Origin: Lachnospiraceae bacterium
Lineage (GTDB): Bacteria > Bacillota > Clostridia > Lachnospirales > Lachnospiraceae
NCBI GenBank assembly: GCA_015057515.1
Contig: SVED01000015.1
Location: 1-34,381, forward strand
DNA length: 34,381 nt
Reading direction: 5' to 3'
Both the position numbers and the translations under genes were made by a program. This document shows, in pieces, positions 8,191 to 16,807 of this stretch. The notes under the pieces are model-generated. The model ran no database searches and was not told the origin of the DNA. It was given only the letters and a program-made list of their open reading frames with translations. Every line of letters begins with the position of its first letter. The stretch's first letter is position 1.

Positions 8191-10029
8191 GGTATTGCAG
8201 GATATTATAACCCAAAAGATAACTACTCCGAAAACCCAAAAAATAATTTTGTCATTTTGACAAATATGATTAACTCAATGAAAATGCGTGGCCCTGACGA
8301 CAGTGGGTACTCAATTATTAAATCATGCTGCCTTGCTCATTCAAGACTATCAATTATAGACCTTGACATGGGTAGGCAGCCTTTTAAAATTACACACAAA
8401 TGTGGAAATTTCCATATTGTTTTTAATGGAGAAATATATAACCACTTAGACATAAAGAAAGAATTACTCTCTCTTGGTTTTCAATTTTACACCAAGTCTG
8501 ATACGGAGGTTATAGGCAATGCCTTTATTCATTGGGGACCTGCCTTTGTTGAAAAACTAAACGGAATATTTGCAATTGCAATTTATGATGAATCAAATAA
8601 TGCAATATATCTATTTCGAGATCGCTTCGGAATAAAGCCACTATATTATAAACAAATAGAAAACACTCTTATTTTTGCCTCGAGAATCGATACTCTCTTT
8701 GAATATCCAAATATAAAACCAACTATTGATTTAAATAGTTTAAATGAAATATTTACAATTGGACCAGCTAAAACCTATGGCAAAGGTGTATTTTGTGGAA
8801 TAAAAGAAATATTACCAGGAGAGTATTTAGTATATACACCTGACTATTTTACTAAACATCAGTACTATAAAATCAAAAGTGTTCCCCACACAGATTCCTA
8901 CAAGGACACCGTAGAAAAAGTAAGATATCTAATTGAAGACAGTGTGCGAATGCAAATGATATCTGATGTTCCGATATGCACATTTTTATCTGGAGGAATT
9001 GATTCATCCCTAGTGTCATCTATCTGTTCCAAATATATGTCAAACAAAGAAGATCTTACAACTTACTCATTCGATTTTGAAGATAATGATATATTTTTTA
9101 CTTCAAACAGTTTTCAGCCCTCTCAAGATAAACCCTATGTTGATATTATGAAAGATTATCTTGGTTCAAAGCATATTTATCTTTCATGCAAATATAAACA
9201 ACTTGCCGATTTGTTAGAAGAATCCGTTGACTCTCGTTGTCTGCCAACTATGGCGGATGTAGACTCGTCTTTATTGTTCTTCTGTAAAGAAGTGTCAAAA
9301 AATCATAAAGTGGCATTAACTGGAGAATGTGCAGATGAAATATTTGGAGGGTATCCGTGGTTCCATCGTGAGGATATGCTTCATTCAGGCACATTTCCAT
9401 GGATGATGGATATATCATTTAGAAAATCTCTTTTGAACCCTGAATTTGCCGCCTCACTTCAGATGGAAAAATACATTGCTCAGGCATATAACAATACCAT
9501 TTCAGAAATAGAATTAATACCTGAAGAATCAAAAATAGAAAAAAACCGACGTCAAATATCTTATTTGAATATAAAATGGTTTATGCAAACCTTATTAGAC
9601 AGAATGGATAGAACTTCAATGCACAGTGGATTAGAAGCCAGAGTTCCCTTTGCTGATCACAGAATAGTTGATTATGTATTTAACATACCGTGGGAAATTA
9701 AGGCAAAAAATAATATTCCAAAAAACCTCCTAAGAGAGGCTTCATATTACTATTTACCTGATAAAATTCTAAACAGACCAAAATGTCCTTATCCGAAAAC
9801 TTATCATCCTGAATATGAGGAAATATTAGTCAGAAAAATGCTAGAAGTAATTAATGATACCTCTTCTCCAATTCGAAGCTATTTGAATCTTCCTGTTTTA
9901 AACAACTTCTTAATGAAAACAAAAGAATATGGCAAACCATGGTATGGTCAACTTATGGCAGGTCCACAAATGATAGCCTATTTATTACAGATTAATTATT
10001 GGTTAAAGAAATATTCTCTAACAATATAA
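8185..10029 (+). CDS. asnB: Asparagine synthase (glutamine-hydrolysing)
   Basis: Makes asparagine from aspartate, ATP and glutamine. The N-terminal class II glutaminase domain begins directly with Met-Cys2-Gly-Ile, so Cys2 is the nucleophile once Met1 is removed; this also fixes the start. Other glutaminase blocks are RGPDD (35-39), AHSRLSIID (51-59) and FNGEIYN (80-86). The synthetase domain has the pyrophosphate loop SGGIDS at 269-274, then GECADEIFGGYPW and RMDRTSMHSGLEARVPF. The 614 residues are in the usual range for bacterial AsnB. The ribosome binding site is AGGG, 7 bases before the ATG. A 9-base inverted repeat pairs 8148-8156 with 8182-8190, overlapping the start codon. The gene ends at a strong bidirectional hairpin shared with spoVFB. 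A role in amidating another compound cannot be excluded, but nothing nearby suggests it. Confidence 0.93.
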   Translation: MCGIAGYYNPKDNYSENPKNNFVILTNMINSMKMRGPDDSGYSIIKSCCLAHSRLSIIDLDMGRQPFKITHKCGNFHIVFNGEIYNHLDIKKELLSLGFQFYTKSDTEVIGNAFIHWGPAFVEKLNGIFAIAIYDESNNAIYLFRDRFGIKPLYYKQIENTLIFASRIDTLFEYPNIKPTIDLNSLNEIFTIGPAKTYGKGVFCGIKEILPGEYLVYTPDYFTKHQYYKIKSVPHTDSYKDTVEKVRYLIEDSVRMQMISDVPICTFLSGGIDSSLVSSICSKYMSNKEDLTTYSFDFEDNDIFFTSNSFQPSQDKPYVDIMKDYLGSKHIYLSCKYKQLADLLEESVDSRCLPTMADVDSSLLFFCKEVSKNHKVALTGECADEIFGGYPWFHREDMLHSGTFPWMMDISFRKSLLNPEFAASLQMEKYIAQAYNNTISEIELIPEESKIEKNRRQISYLNIKWFMQTLLDRMDRTSMHSGLEARVPFADHRIVDYVFNIPWEIKAKNNIPKNLLREASYYYLPDKILNRPKCPYPKTYHPEYEEILVRKMLEVINDTSSPIRSYLNLPVLNNFLMKTKEYGKPWYGQLMAGPQMIAYLLQINYWLKKYSLTI

Positions 10030-10042
10030 TTATTATAACAAT

Positions 10043-10089
10043 AAAAAAGTATATATATGGCATATATCAAGCCATATATATACTTTTTT
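10043..10089. terminator. Bidirectional intrinsic terminator between asnB and spoVFB
   Basis: A perfect 19-base inverted repeat (10043-10061 with 10071-10089) and a 9-base loop. Each arm carries six A or T at its outer end, so either strand yields a stem followed by a U run. It ends one base before the spoVFB stop codon and 13 bases after the asnB stop. Confidence 0.88.
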
Positions 10090-10668
10090 CTATGCTATAA
10101 CCGGCTGTAGCTGTATACCTTCTAAAGCCATAATTATTGTATCCCTTATCTTATCCAAATCAGCTACCATTGAATTTGGTTTATCCTTATAATTATCCTG
10201 CTTAAAAGGTACAAAATAAATATTTTTCATAGCCATAAGTTTGCCTATATTTTGAAAGTTAATTCCAAGAGCATCATTAGTTGAAATCGCTAACACAAGA
10301 GGTTTATTATTTCTCATATGAGCCTTTGCGGCCATTAATACAGGACTGTCAGTAATTCCTTGCGCCAGCTTTGCTGCTGTGTTACCCGTACAAGGCGCAA
10401 TAACCATAATATCAAGGCAAGAAGATGGACCAATTGGTTCTGCTCCCTGTATTGTTGATATAATTGGTTCCCCTGTGATAGCTTCTACTTTTTTTCTAAA
10501 TTCATCCGCTTTAAAAAATCTTGTATCCATTGAGCTTGCATTGTAAGAAAAAATAGGCATAACTCTTACACATTCATCTGAGAGAACTTTTATTTGAGGA
10601 ATAATTTTATCAAAAGTACAAAATGAACCAGTGATTCCAAAACCAATATTGCACTCTGATAATTTCAT
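10090..10668 (-). CDS. spoVFB: Dipicolinate synthase subunit B
   Basis: Second subunit of the enzyme that makes dipicolinic acid in the mother cell; the acid is then loaded with calcium into the spore core. It is a small flavoprotein-like Rossmann protein (HFCD/DFP family): GFGITGSFCTFDK near the N-terminus, and a central segment IMVIAPCTGNTAAKLAQG typical of this family. I set the start at the ATG at 10668, 5 bases after AAAGGTGA; the GTG at 10677 lies inside that ribosome binding site. The length is 192 residues. It follows spoVFA by 34 bases, the same order as in Bacillus. The aspartate-pathway genes that follow spoVF in Bacillus are absent here; the next feature is a terminator. Confidence 0.93.
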   Translation of the reverse strand: MKLSECNIGFGITGSFCTFDKIIPQIKVLSDECVRVMPIFSYNASSMDTRFFKADEFRKKVEAITGEPIISTIQGAEPIGPSSCLDIMVIAPCTGNTAAKLAQGITDSPVLMAAKAHMRNNKPLVLAISTNDALGINFQNIGKLMAMKNIYFVPFKQDNYKDKPNSMVADLDKIRDTIIMALEGIQLQPVIA

Positions 10669-10702
10669 TTTTGTCACCTTTCTTAATAAAACAAAGAAGG
10701 AT

Positions 10703-11470
10703 TTATACTGAATTAATATGCTTAATTATAGCATTTGCTATTATTTCGCCGGCTTCTTTAGGAAATGTTTTTCCAGGAATTCCCAATGACAACCTAGCAA
10801 ACACTCTGTTTTCTTTACAATAGTCAAAATCAGTTCCACCTGGTGCTGAAGCAATGTCAAATATACGAACATTTCTAGATAACCTGTGGACAAATTTTTT
10901 GTTAATTACAAGTTCTGGTACTGTATTAAAAACAAATTGAAATTTGCTTAAATCTTTATTGATATCCCTCATATCTATATAAGAAAAACCGTCCGAAATA
11001 ATCAAATCACCAATCTCAGGTCGTCGCACCATAACACAAACTCTTGACTTACCATTTAACTCACGAGCTATGGCCCTTCCACAAAAGCCATAACCAAGGA
11101 CAAGACAATCATTAAATTTATTTAATGAGGCTTCATCCTGTGCTTCTCTTACAATACCTTTTGCCGTTAAAATAGCATTTGCTTCCGTAACCTCATCCCA
11201 TTTTAAATAATCATATATTTTTATTCCTAATTTCCTACAATCATCAAATAATTCCACATCAATAGCACCACCATATACTACACTACCAGATTTAGCTATA
11301 TCAGAAATTTTACCTTTGATAACTTCTTTTTTTGAAGGGGGAGGTAAAATAACCACAGCTGGATTATTTATATTCAACTCTCTTGTTACGGTATAGCCTT
11401 TATTTGTGAATGTGTCTGCAACATAATTCATTCGATTATCTATTCCAAGCACACAAATATTATTCAACAT
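10703..11470 (-). CDS. spoVFA: Dipicolinate synthase subunit A
   Basis: Forms dipicolinate from a dihydrodipicolinate-pathway intermediate together with subunit B, in the mother cell during sporulation. Two parts are visible: an N-terminal domain (about 1-115, with VVILPPPSKKEV near 39-50 and the block YLKWDEVTEANAILTAKG around 88-105) and a nucleotide-binding Rossmann domain with GYGFCG at 126-131. The ATG at 11470 is chosen because AGGGAGA lies just upstream. The longer in-frame ATG at 11503 falls inside the -10 element of a sigma-K-like promoter. The length is 255 residues. It forms a two-gene unit with spoVFB. Many cluster I clostridia lack spoVF and use another route, so its presence is informative about lineage. 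Confidence 0.93.
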   Translation of the reverse strand: MLNNICVLGIDNRMNYVADTFTNKGYTVTRELNINNPAVVILPPPSKKEVIKGKISDIAKSGSVVYGGAIDVELFDDCRKLGIKIYDYLKWDEVTEANAILTAKGIVREAQDEASLNKFNDCLVLGYGFCGRAIARELNGKSRVCVMVRRPEIGDLIISDGFSYIDMRDINKDLSKFQFVFNTVPELVINKKFVHRLSRNVRIFDIASAPGGTDFDYCKENRVFARLSLGIPGKTFPKEAGEIIANAIIKHINSV

Positions 11471-11491
11471 AAAATCTCCCTTTTTATACTC

Positions 11492-11518
11492 TATTATATG
11501 CATATAATTTTAAATTGT
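11492..11518 (-). promoter_or_regulatory. Sigma-K-like promoter of spoVFA-spoVFB
   Basis: On the minus strand AC (11517-11518), 16 bases, then CATATAATA (11492-11500). This fits the Bacillus late mother-cell consensus AC-N16/17-CATANNNTA at every fixed position and stands 22 bases before the spoVFA ATG. The Bacillus spoVF operon is also under sigma-K. The match is short and AT-rich, so chance agreement is possible; the gene context raises confidence. Confidence 0.6.
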
Positions 11519-11524
11519 TTTAAA

Positions 11525-12700
11525 TTATTCAATAAAGCTTAAAAACGTGGTTTTAAAACAATACCAAAAATCTTTCTTTTCAATATTTTCATCTGCATAT
11601 ATGTTTACTGTGGCAATGATTTCATCATCAATATATATATCCACATGGCCCAAAATATCACCTTCTTTTACGGGAGCTGTCACAGTCTTGGGCAAAATAT
11701 ATTCATATGTTATTTTTTCTTCCTCCTTTACAATAAGTCCAACCTCATCCTTAACACATATATCTAAAAATTCATTATCTACGCCATCTAAAACCTTTAT
11801 TGTGTCAAGTTCAAAGCTTTTATCCAGTACTGTAGTGTAATTATAATTCTCTATTCCGTAGTTAAACAACTGTTTACAATCAGACCATTTATACGACTTG
11901 TTATTAGGCCAACCACATCCTAAAAGTGCAACAATATATGTTTTGTTATCCTGCTCTATAGCTCCTACATAACAATAACCTGCATCTCCGGTAAAACCTG
12001 TTTTACCTGCAATTACACCTGACATCATATCCAATAAAGCATTTTTATTATTTACAGAAAAACTGCGTGTCTCATTATAATCAGTGAAACTATGATTTCT
12101 TGTTTGACATATCCTAATAAAATCCTCCTTTTTAGGTGATTCCATAATACAATATTTCATAATTTGAGCCAGTTCAACAGCAGTTGTTCCATGTATCCCC
12201 TTCTCATCAGAAGCATCAAGTCCATTTGGAGTGATAAAATATGTACTGGATAAGCCTAACTCTCTTGCTTTTTTATTCATCATATTAGCAAACTGTTCAA
12301 CATCACCACCAATATGTTCAGCAACAGCAACTGCAGAATCATTATGACTCTCCAAAATAAGAGAATATAAAAGATCCTCAAGAATATATTGCTCACCGGC
12401 TTTAATATTTAGCTGTACATCTGGCATTTTAGCAGCATAATCACTTACAGTAACAAGGTCATCTATATTACCATATTCTAGCGCAAGTATTAACGTCATT
12501 ATCTTTGTTGTACTAGCCATTGCTCTTACATCATATCCGTTTTTTTCATACAATACTCTTCCGGTATCACCATCAATTAATGCTGCTGACAATGCATAAA
12601 GTTGTATATTTTCAGCGGCTTTAACAGAATCTAGTCTTAACATTGGTATACTAAATACACATATAATAACTATATATATTATCAATATGACTCTTTTCAT
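11525..12700 (-). CDS. D-alanyl-D-alanine carboxypeptidase, second copy
   Basis: Exported penicillin-binding peptidase that removes terminal D-Ala from peptidoglycan stems. The signal peptide spans about residues 1-29. Active-site motifs: S63-T-T-K66, S118-H-N120 (an SHN variant of the usual SGN) and K233-T-G235. The C-terminal half (about 300-391) is a weaker beta-rich domain. The start ATG at 12700 has a strong GGGGAGG site; the ATG at 12721 is upstream of that site and rejected. The length is 391 residues. It lies directly upstream of spoVFA on the same strand, which hints at a sporulation role such as cortex or germ-wall maturation, but I found no recognisable sporulation promoter before it. 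It is divergent from the HD-GYP gene. Confidence 0.9.
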   Translation of the reverse strand: MKRVILIIYIVIICVFSIPMLRLDSVKAAENIQLYALSAALIDGDTGRVLYEKNGYDVRAMASTTKIMTLILALEYGNIDDLVTVSDYAAKMPDVQLNIKAGEQYILEDLLYSLILESHNDSAVAVAEHIGGDVEQFANMMNKKARELGLSSTYFITPNGLDASDEKGIHGTTAVELAQIMKYCIMESPKKEDFIRICQTRNHSFTDYNETRSFSVNNKNALLDMMSGVIAGKTGFTGDAGYCYVGAIEQDNKTYIVALLGCGWPNNKSYKWSDCKQLFNYGIENYNYTTVLDKSFELDTIKVLDGVDNEFLDICVKDEVGLIVKEEEKITYEYILPKTVTAPVKEGDILGHVDIYIDDEIIATVNIYADENIEKKDFWYCFKTTFLSFIE

Positions 12701-12763
12701 ATTATTCCTCCCCAAAAACATATATAATAATATATTTTCTTTTTATTAATTCTAGACTTATAA

Positions 12764-12792
12764 TTGAAAAAATGCATTGAATTTAGTATAAT
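12764..12792 (+). promoter_or_regulatory. Sigma-A-like promoter of the HD-GYP gene
   Basis: TTGAAA (12764-12769), exactly 17 bases, TATAAT (12787-12792). The transcript would start near 12799, about 24 bases before the ATG. This is one of the closest matches to the vegetative consensus in the window. Confidence 0.7.
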
Positions 12793-12822
12793 AAAACAAA
12801 TATTATCAAAGGAACTTTACTT

Positions 12823-13905
12823 ATGAGCTCAATGTTTACATCAGAATTAAAAGAAGGTATGGTAACCCTTACAGATACATATTCTACTAAGGGTCAATTG
12901 GTGTTGCCAAAAAACACTATTATTACCAAAAATATTATAAACAAGCTTATTTCTAACTCTGTACTTTTTGTTGAAATATCTGATGAACCTGTTGAACCAA
13001 CAAAGTCCCTTGATTTCATATCAGATTTCACTGTAGATACCGAAGCAATCACCAAAACTAAAGAATATAAGGTATTCAAACGCAGATATGACAGAAATAT
13101 CGAAATTATGTCTGAGCATTTTAATGACATAGTACACAAACACGCGCCTGCGGAGGTTGATACTATGCTCTCAAATGCCCTTAATATCATAGAATCCACT
13201 GATTCTCCTCTCAGCATATTTACTATGCTATCCACCCTAAAAAATTATGATGACAGCACATTTAATCACTCTTTAAATGTTGCTCTAATCTGTAATATAT
13301 TTGGCACATGGTTAAATTTACCTAGAGACATGATTGAACTTATTACAGCCTGTGGTCTTTTCCACGACGTTGGAAAGCTACTTATCCCAGACGAGATTAT
13401 CAAAAAGCCAGGTAAACTTACCCCAGAGGAATACTCAATCATCAAAACCCACACTCAGCTTGGTTACGATTTACTTAAGAAAAGAAAGGCTGATATACAC
13501 ATACAATATGCAGCCCTTATGCATCACGAAAAATTCGATGGAACAGGATATCCTCTTGCTCTTCCAGGGGATCAAATTGATTGGTGTGCACAGATTGTTA
13601 CCATTGCGGACATTTATGAAGCCATGACAGCAAAACGTGTATATAGGGATGCTATAAGTCCCTTTACGGTCATCAGTACATTTGAAGATGATGGACTCAA
13701 AAAATACAACCCAAAATATCTTCTTACCTTCCTTGAGCGAGTGGTTAATAGTTATATGAACTGTAAGGTTAAATTAAGCAATGGTGACGAAGGTGATATT
13801 GTTTACATAAACCGTGTGAGTTTATCAAAGCCTATGATCAAAACTGGAAGCACATTCCTAGATTTATCAAAACAACCACATATATCAATAGAAAGTATAT
13901 TATAA
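12823..13905 (+). CDS. HD-GYP domain protein, probable cyclic di-GMP phosphodiesterase
   Basis: Predicted to hydrolyse cyclic di-GMP, the messenger that balances motility against sessile growth. The N-terminal 120 residues are a small domain of the type seen before many clostridial HD-GYP domains (start EGMVTLTDTY, like DUF3391). The HD-GYP core (about 130-300) keeps the metal and signature residues: NH149S, H181-D182-VGK185, TH210T, H234-H235, DGTGYP at 239-244, and IAD263. A short C-terminal segment (about 305-360) follows. The start ATG has AAAGGA upstream. It is a single-gene unit with its own promoter and a shared hairpin terminator. No response-regulator receiver domain is fused, so the input signal is unknown. 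Some family members are inactive or act on other nucleotides. Confidence 0.9.
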   Translation: MSSMFTSELKEGMVTLTDTYSTKGQLVLPKNTIITKNIINKLISNSVLFVEISDEPVEPTKSLDFISDFTVDTEAITKTKEYKVFKRRYDRNIEIMSEHFNDIVHKHAPAEVDTMLSNALNIIESTDSPLSIFTMLSTLKNYDDSTFNHSLNVALICNIFGTWLNLPRDMIELITACGLFHDVGKLLIPDEIIKKPGKLTPEEYSIIKTHTQLGYDLLKKRKADIHIQYAALMHHEKFDGTGYPLALPGDQIDWCAQIVTIADIYEAMTAKRVYRDAISPFTVISTFEDDGLKKYNPKYLLTFLERVVNSYMNCKVKLSNGDEGDIVYINRVSLSKPMIKTGSTFLDLSKQPHISIESIL

Positions 13906-13938
13906 AAGGATGTTTCTTATCATAAGAAACATCCTTTT
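13904..13938. terminator. Bidirectional terminator between the HD-GYP gene and scpB
   Basis: A 16-base perfect inverted repeat (13904-13919 with 13923-13938) around a 3-base loop, with four A at one end and four T at the other. It overlaps the HD-GYP stop codon and lies 8 bases from the scpB stop, so it can serve both convergent genes. Confidence 0.8.
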
Positions 13939-13946
13939 ATAGTTCA

Positions 13947-14522
13947 TTATACCTCGATTCTAAGCTGCGCTTCTTCCATAGCCTGCTGCTTAAAATCTTC
14001 AATTTTGTCAGGGGAAATCGTTGGCAATTCATCCATAGATGTAACTCCAAAGCTTCTAAGGAAATCCTCAGTGGTACCAAACAGTATTGGTCGTCCAATA
14101 GCATCAAGTCTACCAACTTCAGTAACCAAATTGTATTCAACCAGCTTATTAATAGCATGAACACAAGATACTCCACGTATAGCCTCAATCTCCTGTCGTG
14201 TTACAGGCTGTTTATATGCCACAATTGAAAGAGTTTCCATAAGGGAATCTGTAAGAGTGTGCTTTTTAGGCATATTTACAACCTTTGAAAGAACATCATA
14301 ATACTCATTTTTTGTGCAAAGCTGATATGATGATTCTAGCTTCACTAGCTTTATACCCCTATCCTCCTGGTTATATTTATCCATCATATTTAAAATAATT
14401 TTCTCAAGAGTTGGTTCATCAATCTCTAAAACCTTAGCTAATTCCTTAAAAGGAACTGCATCTCCCATTGAAAATAATATAGCCTCCACGGCTGCCTCAA
14501 TCTTTAAAACGCTATTTTCCAT
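13947..14522 (-). CDS. scpB: Segregation and condensation protein B
   Basis: Subunit of the SMC-ScpA-ScpB condensin that compacts and separates newly replicated chromosomes; ScpB dimers bind ScpA. The 191 residues match the family. Two tandem winged-helix domains are visible: the first about 5-80, beginning AAVEAILFSMGDAVPFKELA, and the second about 85-160 with the very typical TLSIVAYKQPVTRQEIEAIRG and GRPILFGTTEDFLRSFG. The start ATG at 14522 has a GGAGG site, and the gene follows scpA by 17 bases. The SMC gene itself is not in the window. Confidence 0.96.
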   Translation of the reverse strand: MENSVLKIEAAVEAILFSMGDAVPFKELAKVLEIDEPTLEKIILNMMDKYNQEDRGIKLVKLESSYQLCTKNEYYDVLSKVVNMPKKHTLTDSLMETLSIVAYKQPVTRQEIEAIRGVSCVHAINKLVEYNLVTEVGRLDAIGRPILFGTTEDFLRSFGVTSMDELPTISPDKIEDFKQQAMEEAQLRIEV

Positions 14523-14539
14523 AACTCCTCCGATGTATA

Positions 14540-15301
14540 CTAATCAATCTCAAGGGAATCAATTATAATATCTCCAAAAAGACCTTCTTGTTTAATTACA
14601 ATATCTCCAACCTTCATAAGCTCTAAAATAGCTAAAAATGTTACGATTACATTTATTTTAGAAGCCTGAACCTCAAGTAAGGTACGGAAGTTAATACCTT
14701 TAAGTCCCTTAATGCTTGAACGAATCTCTTCCATCTTATCTTCAATTCGAACTTCTTCCTTCTCGATAGTTCCAAATTTACTTCTGATTGGATCTATTCT
14801 ATCAACAGTTCTCCTAATAACCTGATTAAAAATCTCATTAAGCTTAGCAAGAGTTGTATCTCCGATAACCTCTGCAGGGTCTATTTCTTCCTTATACTCT
14901 CTGACCTCCTTAGGTATGCTTTCAGACTTATAAAAGGACTTCTCCGCATCTAATTCCATGTCCTTTAATTCGTAAGATGCATATTTATACATCTTATATT
15001 CAAGAAGTCTTCTAACTAATTCAGCTCTTGGATCATCTTCTTCCTCTTCCTCTTTTTCTTCCTTAGGAAGAAGCATTTTAGCTTTGATGCTAATTAAAGT
15101 AGCAGCCATAACTAAAAACTCACTCATTATATCCAAATCAGTTTCCTGCATTTTATTTACATAGTCAAGGTATTGTTCAGTTATCTCAACTATAGGAATG
15201 TCAAAAATATTAAATTTATTTTTATCAATAAGATGTAGTAAAAGATCCAAAGGACCCTCAAACTCATTGATTTTAAATGCTAATTTACCCTCTGTTGACA
15301 T
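14540..15301 (-). CDS. scpA: Segregation and condensation protein A
   Basis: Kleisin subunit that bridges the SMC heads in the bacterial condensin. The N-terminal helical domain is diagnostic: FEGPLDLLLHLIDKNKFNIF (about 14-33), DIPIVEITEQYLDYV, then an acidic stretch (about 81-92, EEKEEEEEDDPR), a central linker and the C-terminal winged helix (about 175-253). The 253 residues are normal. The ATG at 15301 has an AGGAG site. A sigma-A-like promoter at 15332-15360 lies within the last codons of spoIVA and the gap, so scpAB can be expressed in growing cells although the genes follow a sporulation gene. Confidence 0.96.
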   Translation of the reverse strand: MSTEGKLAFKINEFEGPLDLLLHLIDKNKFNIFDIPIVEITEQYLDYVNKMQETDLDIMSEFLVMAATLISIKAKMLLPKEEKEEEEEDDPRAELVRRLLEYKMYKYASYELKDMELDAEKSFYKSESIPKEVREYKEEIDPAEVIGDTTLAKLNEIFNQVIRRTVDRIDPIRSKFGTIEKEEVRIEDKMEEIRSSIKGLKGINFRTLLEVQASKINVIVTFLAILELMKVGDIVIKQEGLFGDIIIDSLEID

Positions 15302-15331
15302 ATGTATCTCCTAATTTTACGCGTGTATGCT

Positions 15332-15360
15332 ATAATAACACGTTTTAAATGATTATGCAA
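15332..15360 (-). promoter_or_regulatory. Candidate sigma-A promoter of scpA-scpB
   Basis: Minus strand TTGCAT (15355-15360), 17 bases, TATTAT (15332-15337). The -35 box is within the last codons of spoIVA. The -10 is good (5 of 6) and the -35 is poor (3 of 6). It is supported by the need to express scpAB outside sporulation. Confidence 0.45.
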
Positions 15361-16805
15361 ACCATTCCACCATTGGAATCATTCACAATTTTTTCCATTG
15401 TATCTTGTAATTTTTGCTGACTTTCCTGATTTATTTTATTTATTTTTGAACGTAAGCCATCCTCAACCAGCTGTTTAATGGATTTTCCAAAAATATTTAC
15501 ATCCCAAATATTTTCTTCTTCCATACCATCACTATTAATATATTTAATTAAATCTTTTGCTTGCTCTTCTGAGCCTACAATAGGTGCTATTTCAGTACTA
15601 ATATTTGCTTTGATAAGATGTATAGACGGAGCTTTTGCCTTTATCTTTACACCATATTTATTGCCTGACTTTATAAGTTCCGGAGCATCCAGTTTAATTT
15701 CATGTTGCTCTGGTGTAACAGATCCATATCCTGTTTTTAAAGACTGCATTAGTGCAGCACTTACCTTTTGACATTGTTTCTTTGTATTAGACAACTCTCT
15801 TATTTCTTTTATGAAATCGTACTCGTTGTTAATATTACAGTCCAACATATCAGAAATCATTTCATAATAATATTTATCATATAGTTTTATACAAATATTT
15901 ACTCCACCATGAGCTAAGTTTATATTGTTCATTGATATTTTTTCTATGTATTCATCTTCCTCACACAAAATATCCCTTACATCCTTCATATGATGTAAAC
16001 CCGAAAAAATATCCTTCGCAATACGGATAAGATATGATTTTATACAACTATCATTATCCATAGCTTCAACCCATTTAGGAATATTAAAATTAATTGCAGA
16101 TATAGGAAAATCCATTAGAAGTTCTTCAAATATTTTGTTAATATCATATGATTTTAACTGATCGCAATTAAGTGGAATTACCGAAACTCCATACTTTTCA
16201 GATAATTCCTCTGCCAACATAACTGTATCCTGAGAGCCCGGTCTTCTAGAATTAAGTAATATAACAAAAGGTTTACCAATATCCTTTAATTCTTCTACTG
16301 TTTTTTCCTCTGCTTCCACATAAGCTTCTCTGGAAATATCTGCAATAGAGCCATCACATGTAACCAATATACCTACTGTGGAATGCTCAAATATAACTTT
16401 TTTTGTTCCAATTTCTGCCGCTTTAGTAAAGGGTATATCATAATCAAACCAAGGTGTCTTAACAAGTCGTTCCTTACCATCCTCCTCGTGTCCCTCAGCT
16501 TCATCTATCATATATCCAACACAGTCAATCATTCTTACCTTAAATTCAACACCATCCTCAAGCAAAATATCAACGGAGTCCTTTGGTATAAATTTGGGTT
16601 CTGTTGTCATTACAGTTCTACCTGCCGCTGATTGAGGAAGCTCGTCAATAGCTCGCATTTTACTATGCTCATCCTTTATAGCTGGTACAACAAGAAGCTC
16701 CATAAATCTTTTTATAAAAGTCGACTTTCCTGTTCTAACTGGTCCAACAACACCCATATATATTTCACCATTTGTTCTTGTTTCAATATCCTTGTAGATG
16801 TCCAT
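15345..16805 (-). CDS. spoIVA: Stage IV sporulation protein A (coat morphogenetic ATPase)
   Basis: Mother-cell ATPase that polymerises on the forespore surface to form the basement layer of the spore coat. The N-terminal GTPase-like domain has the P-loop GPVRTGKST at 21-29, then the PQSAAGRTVMTTEPKFIP block (57-74), DCVGY (94-98) and LLNSRRPGS (183-191). A central alpha/beta region and a C-terminal domain ending GGMVCIII follow; the C-terminus is the part known to contact SpoVM and SpoVID in Bacillus. The 486 residues match the family (about 490). The ATG at 16805 follows a GGGGG ribosome binding site that lies in one arm of a long hairpin. A sigma-E-like promoter stands just upstream. It comes after the SGNH gene on the same strand. 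Confidence 0.97.
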   Translation of the reverse strand: MDIYKDIETRTNGEIYMGVVGPVRTGKSTFIKRFMELLVVPAIKDEHSKMRAIDELPQSAAGRTVMTTEPKFIPKDSVDILLEDGVEFKVRMIDCVGYMIDEAEGHEEDGKERLVKTPWFDYDIPFTKAAEIGTKKVIFEHSTVGILVTCDGSIADISREAYVEAEEKTVEELKDIGKPFVILLNSRRPGSQDTVMLAEELSEKYGVSVIPLNCDQLKSYDINKIFEELLMDFPISAINFNIPKWVEAMDNDSCIKSYLIRIAKDIFSGLHHMKDVRDILCEEDEYIEKISMNNINLAHGGVNICIKLYDKYYYEMISDMLDCNINNEYDFIKEIRELSNTKKQCQKVSAALMQSLKTGYGSVTPEQHEIKLDAPELIKSGNKYGVKIKAKAPSIHLIKANISTEIAPIVGSEEQAKDLIKYINSDGMEEENIWDVNIFGKSIKQLVEDGLRSKINKINQESQQKLQDTMEKIVNDSNGGMVCIII

Positions 16806-16807
16806 AA

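Noticed and set aside
10043-10089. Perfect 19-base inverted repeat as a mobile-element end
   Set aside because: It is a single hairpin with A and T flanks between two convergent stop codons, with no transposase or target duplication.
12701-12763. Sporulation promoter for the second carboxypeptidase gene
   Set aside because: No spacing of sigma-E, sigma-F, sigma-G or sigma-K elements could be fitted; the region is simply AT-rich.
13937-14188. Second minus-strand frame of 83 residues overlapping scpB
   Set aside because: It is an out-of-frame shadow of scpB without recognisable motifs; scpB itself is intact.
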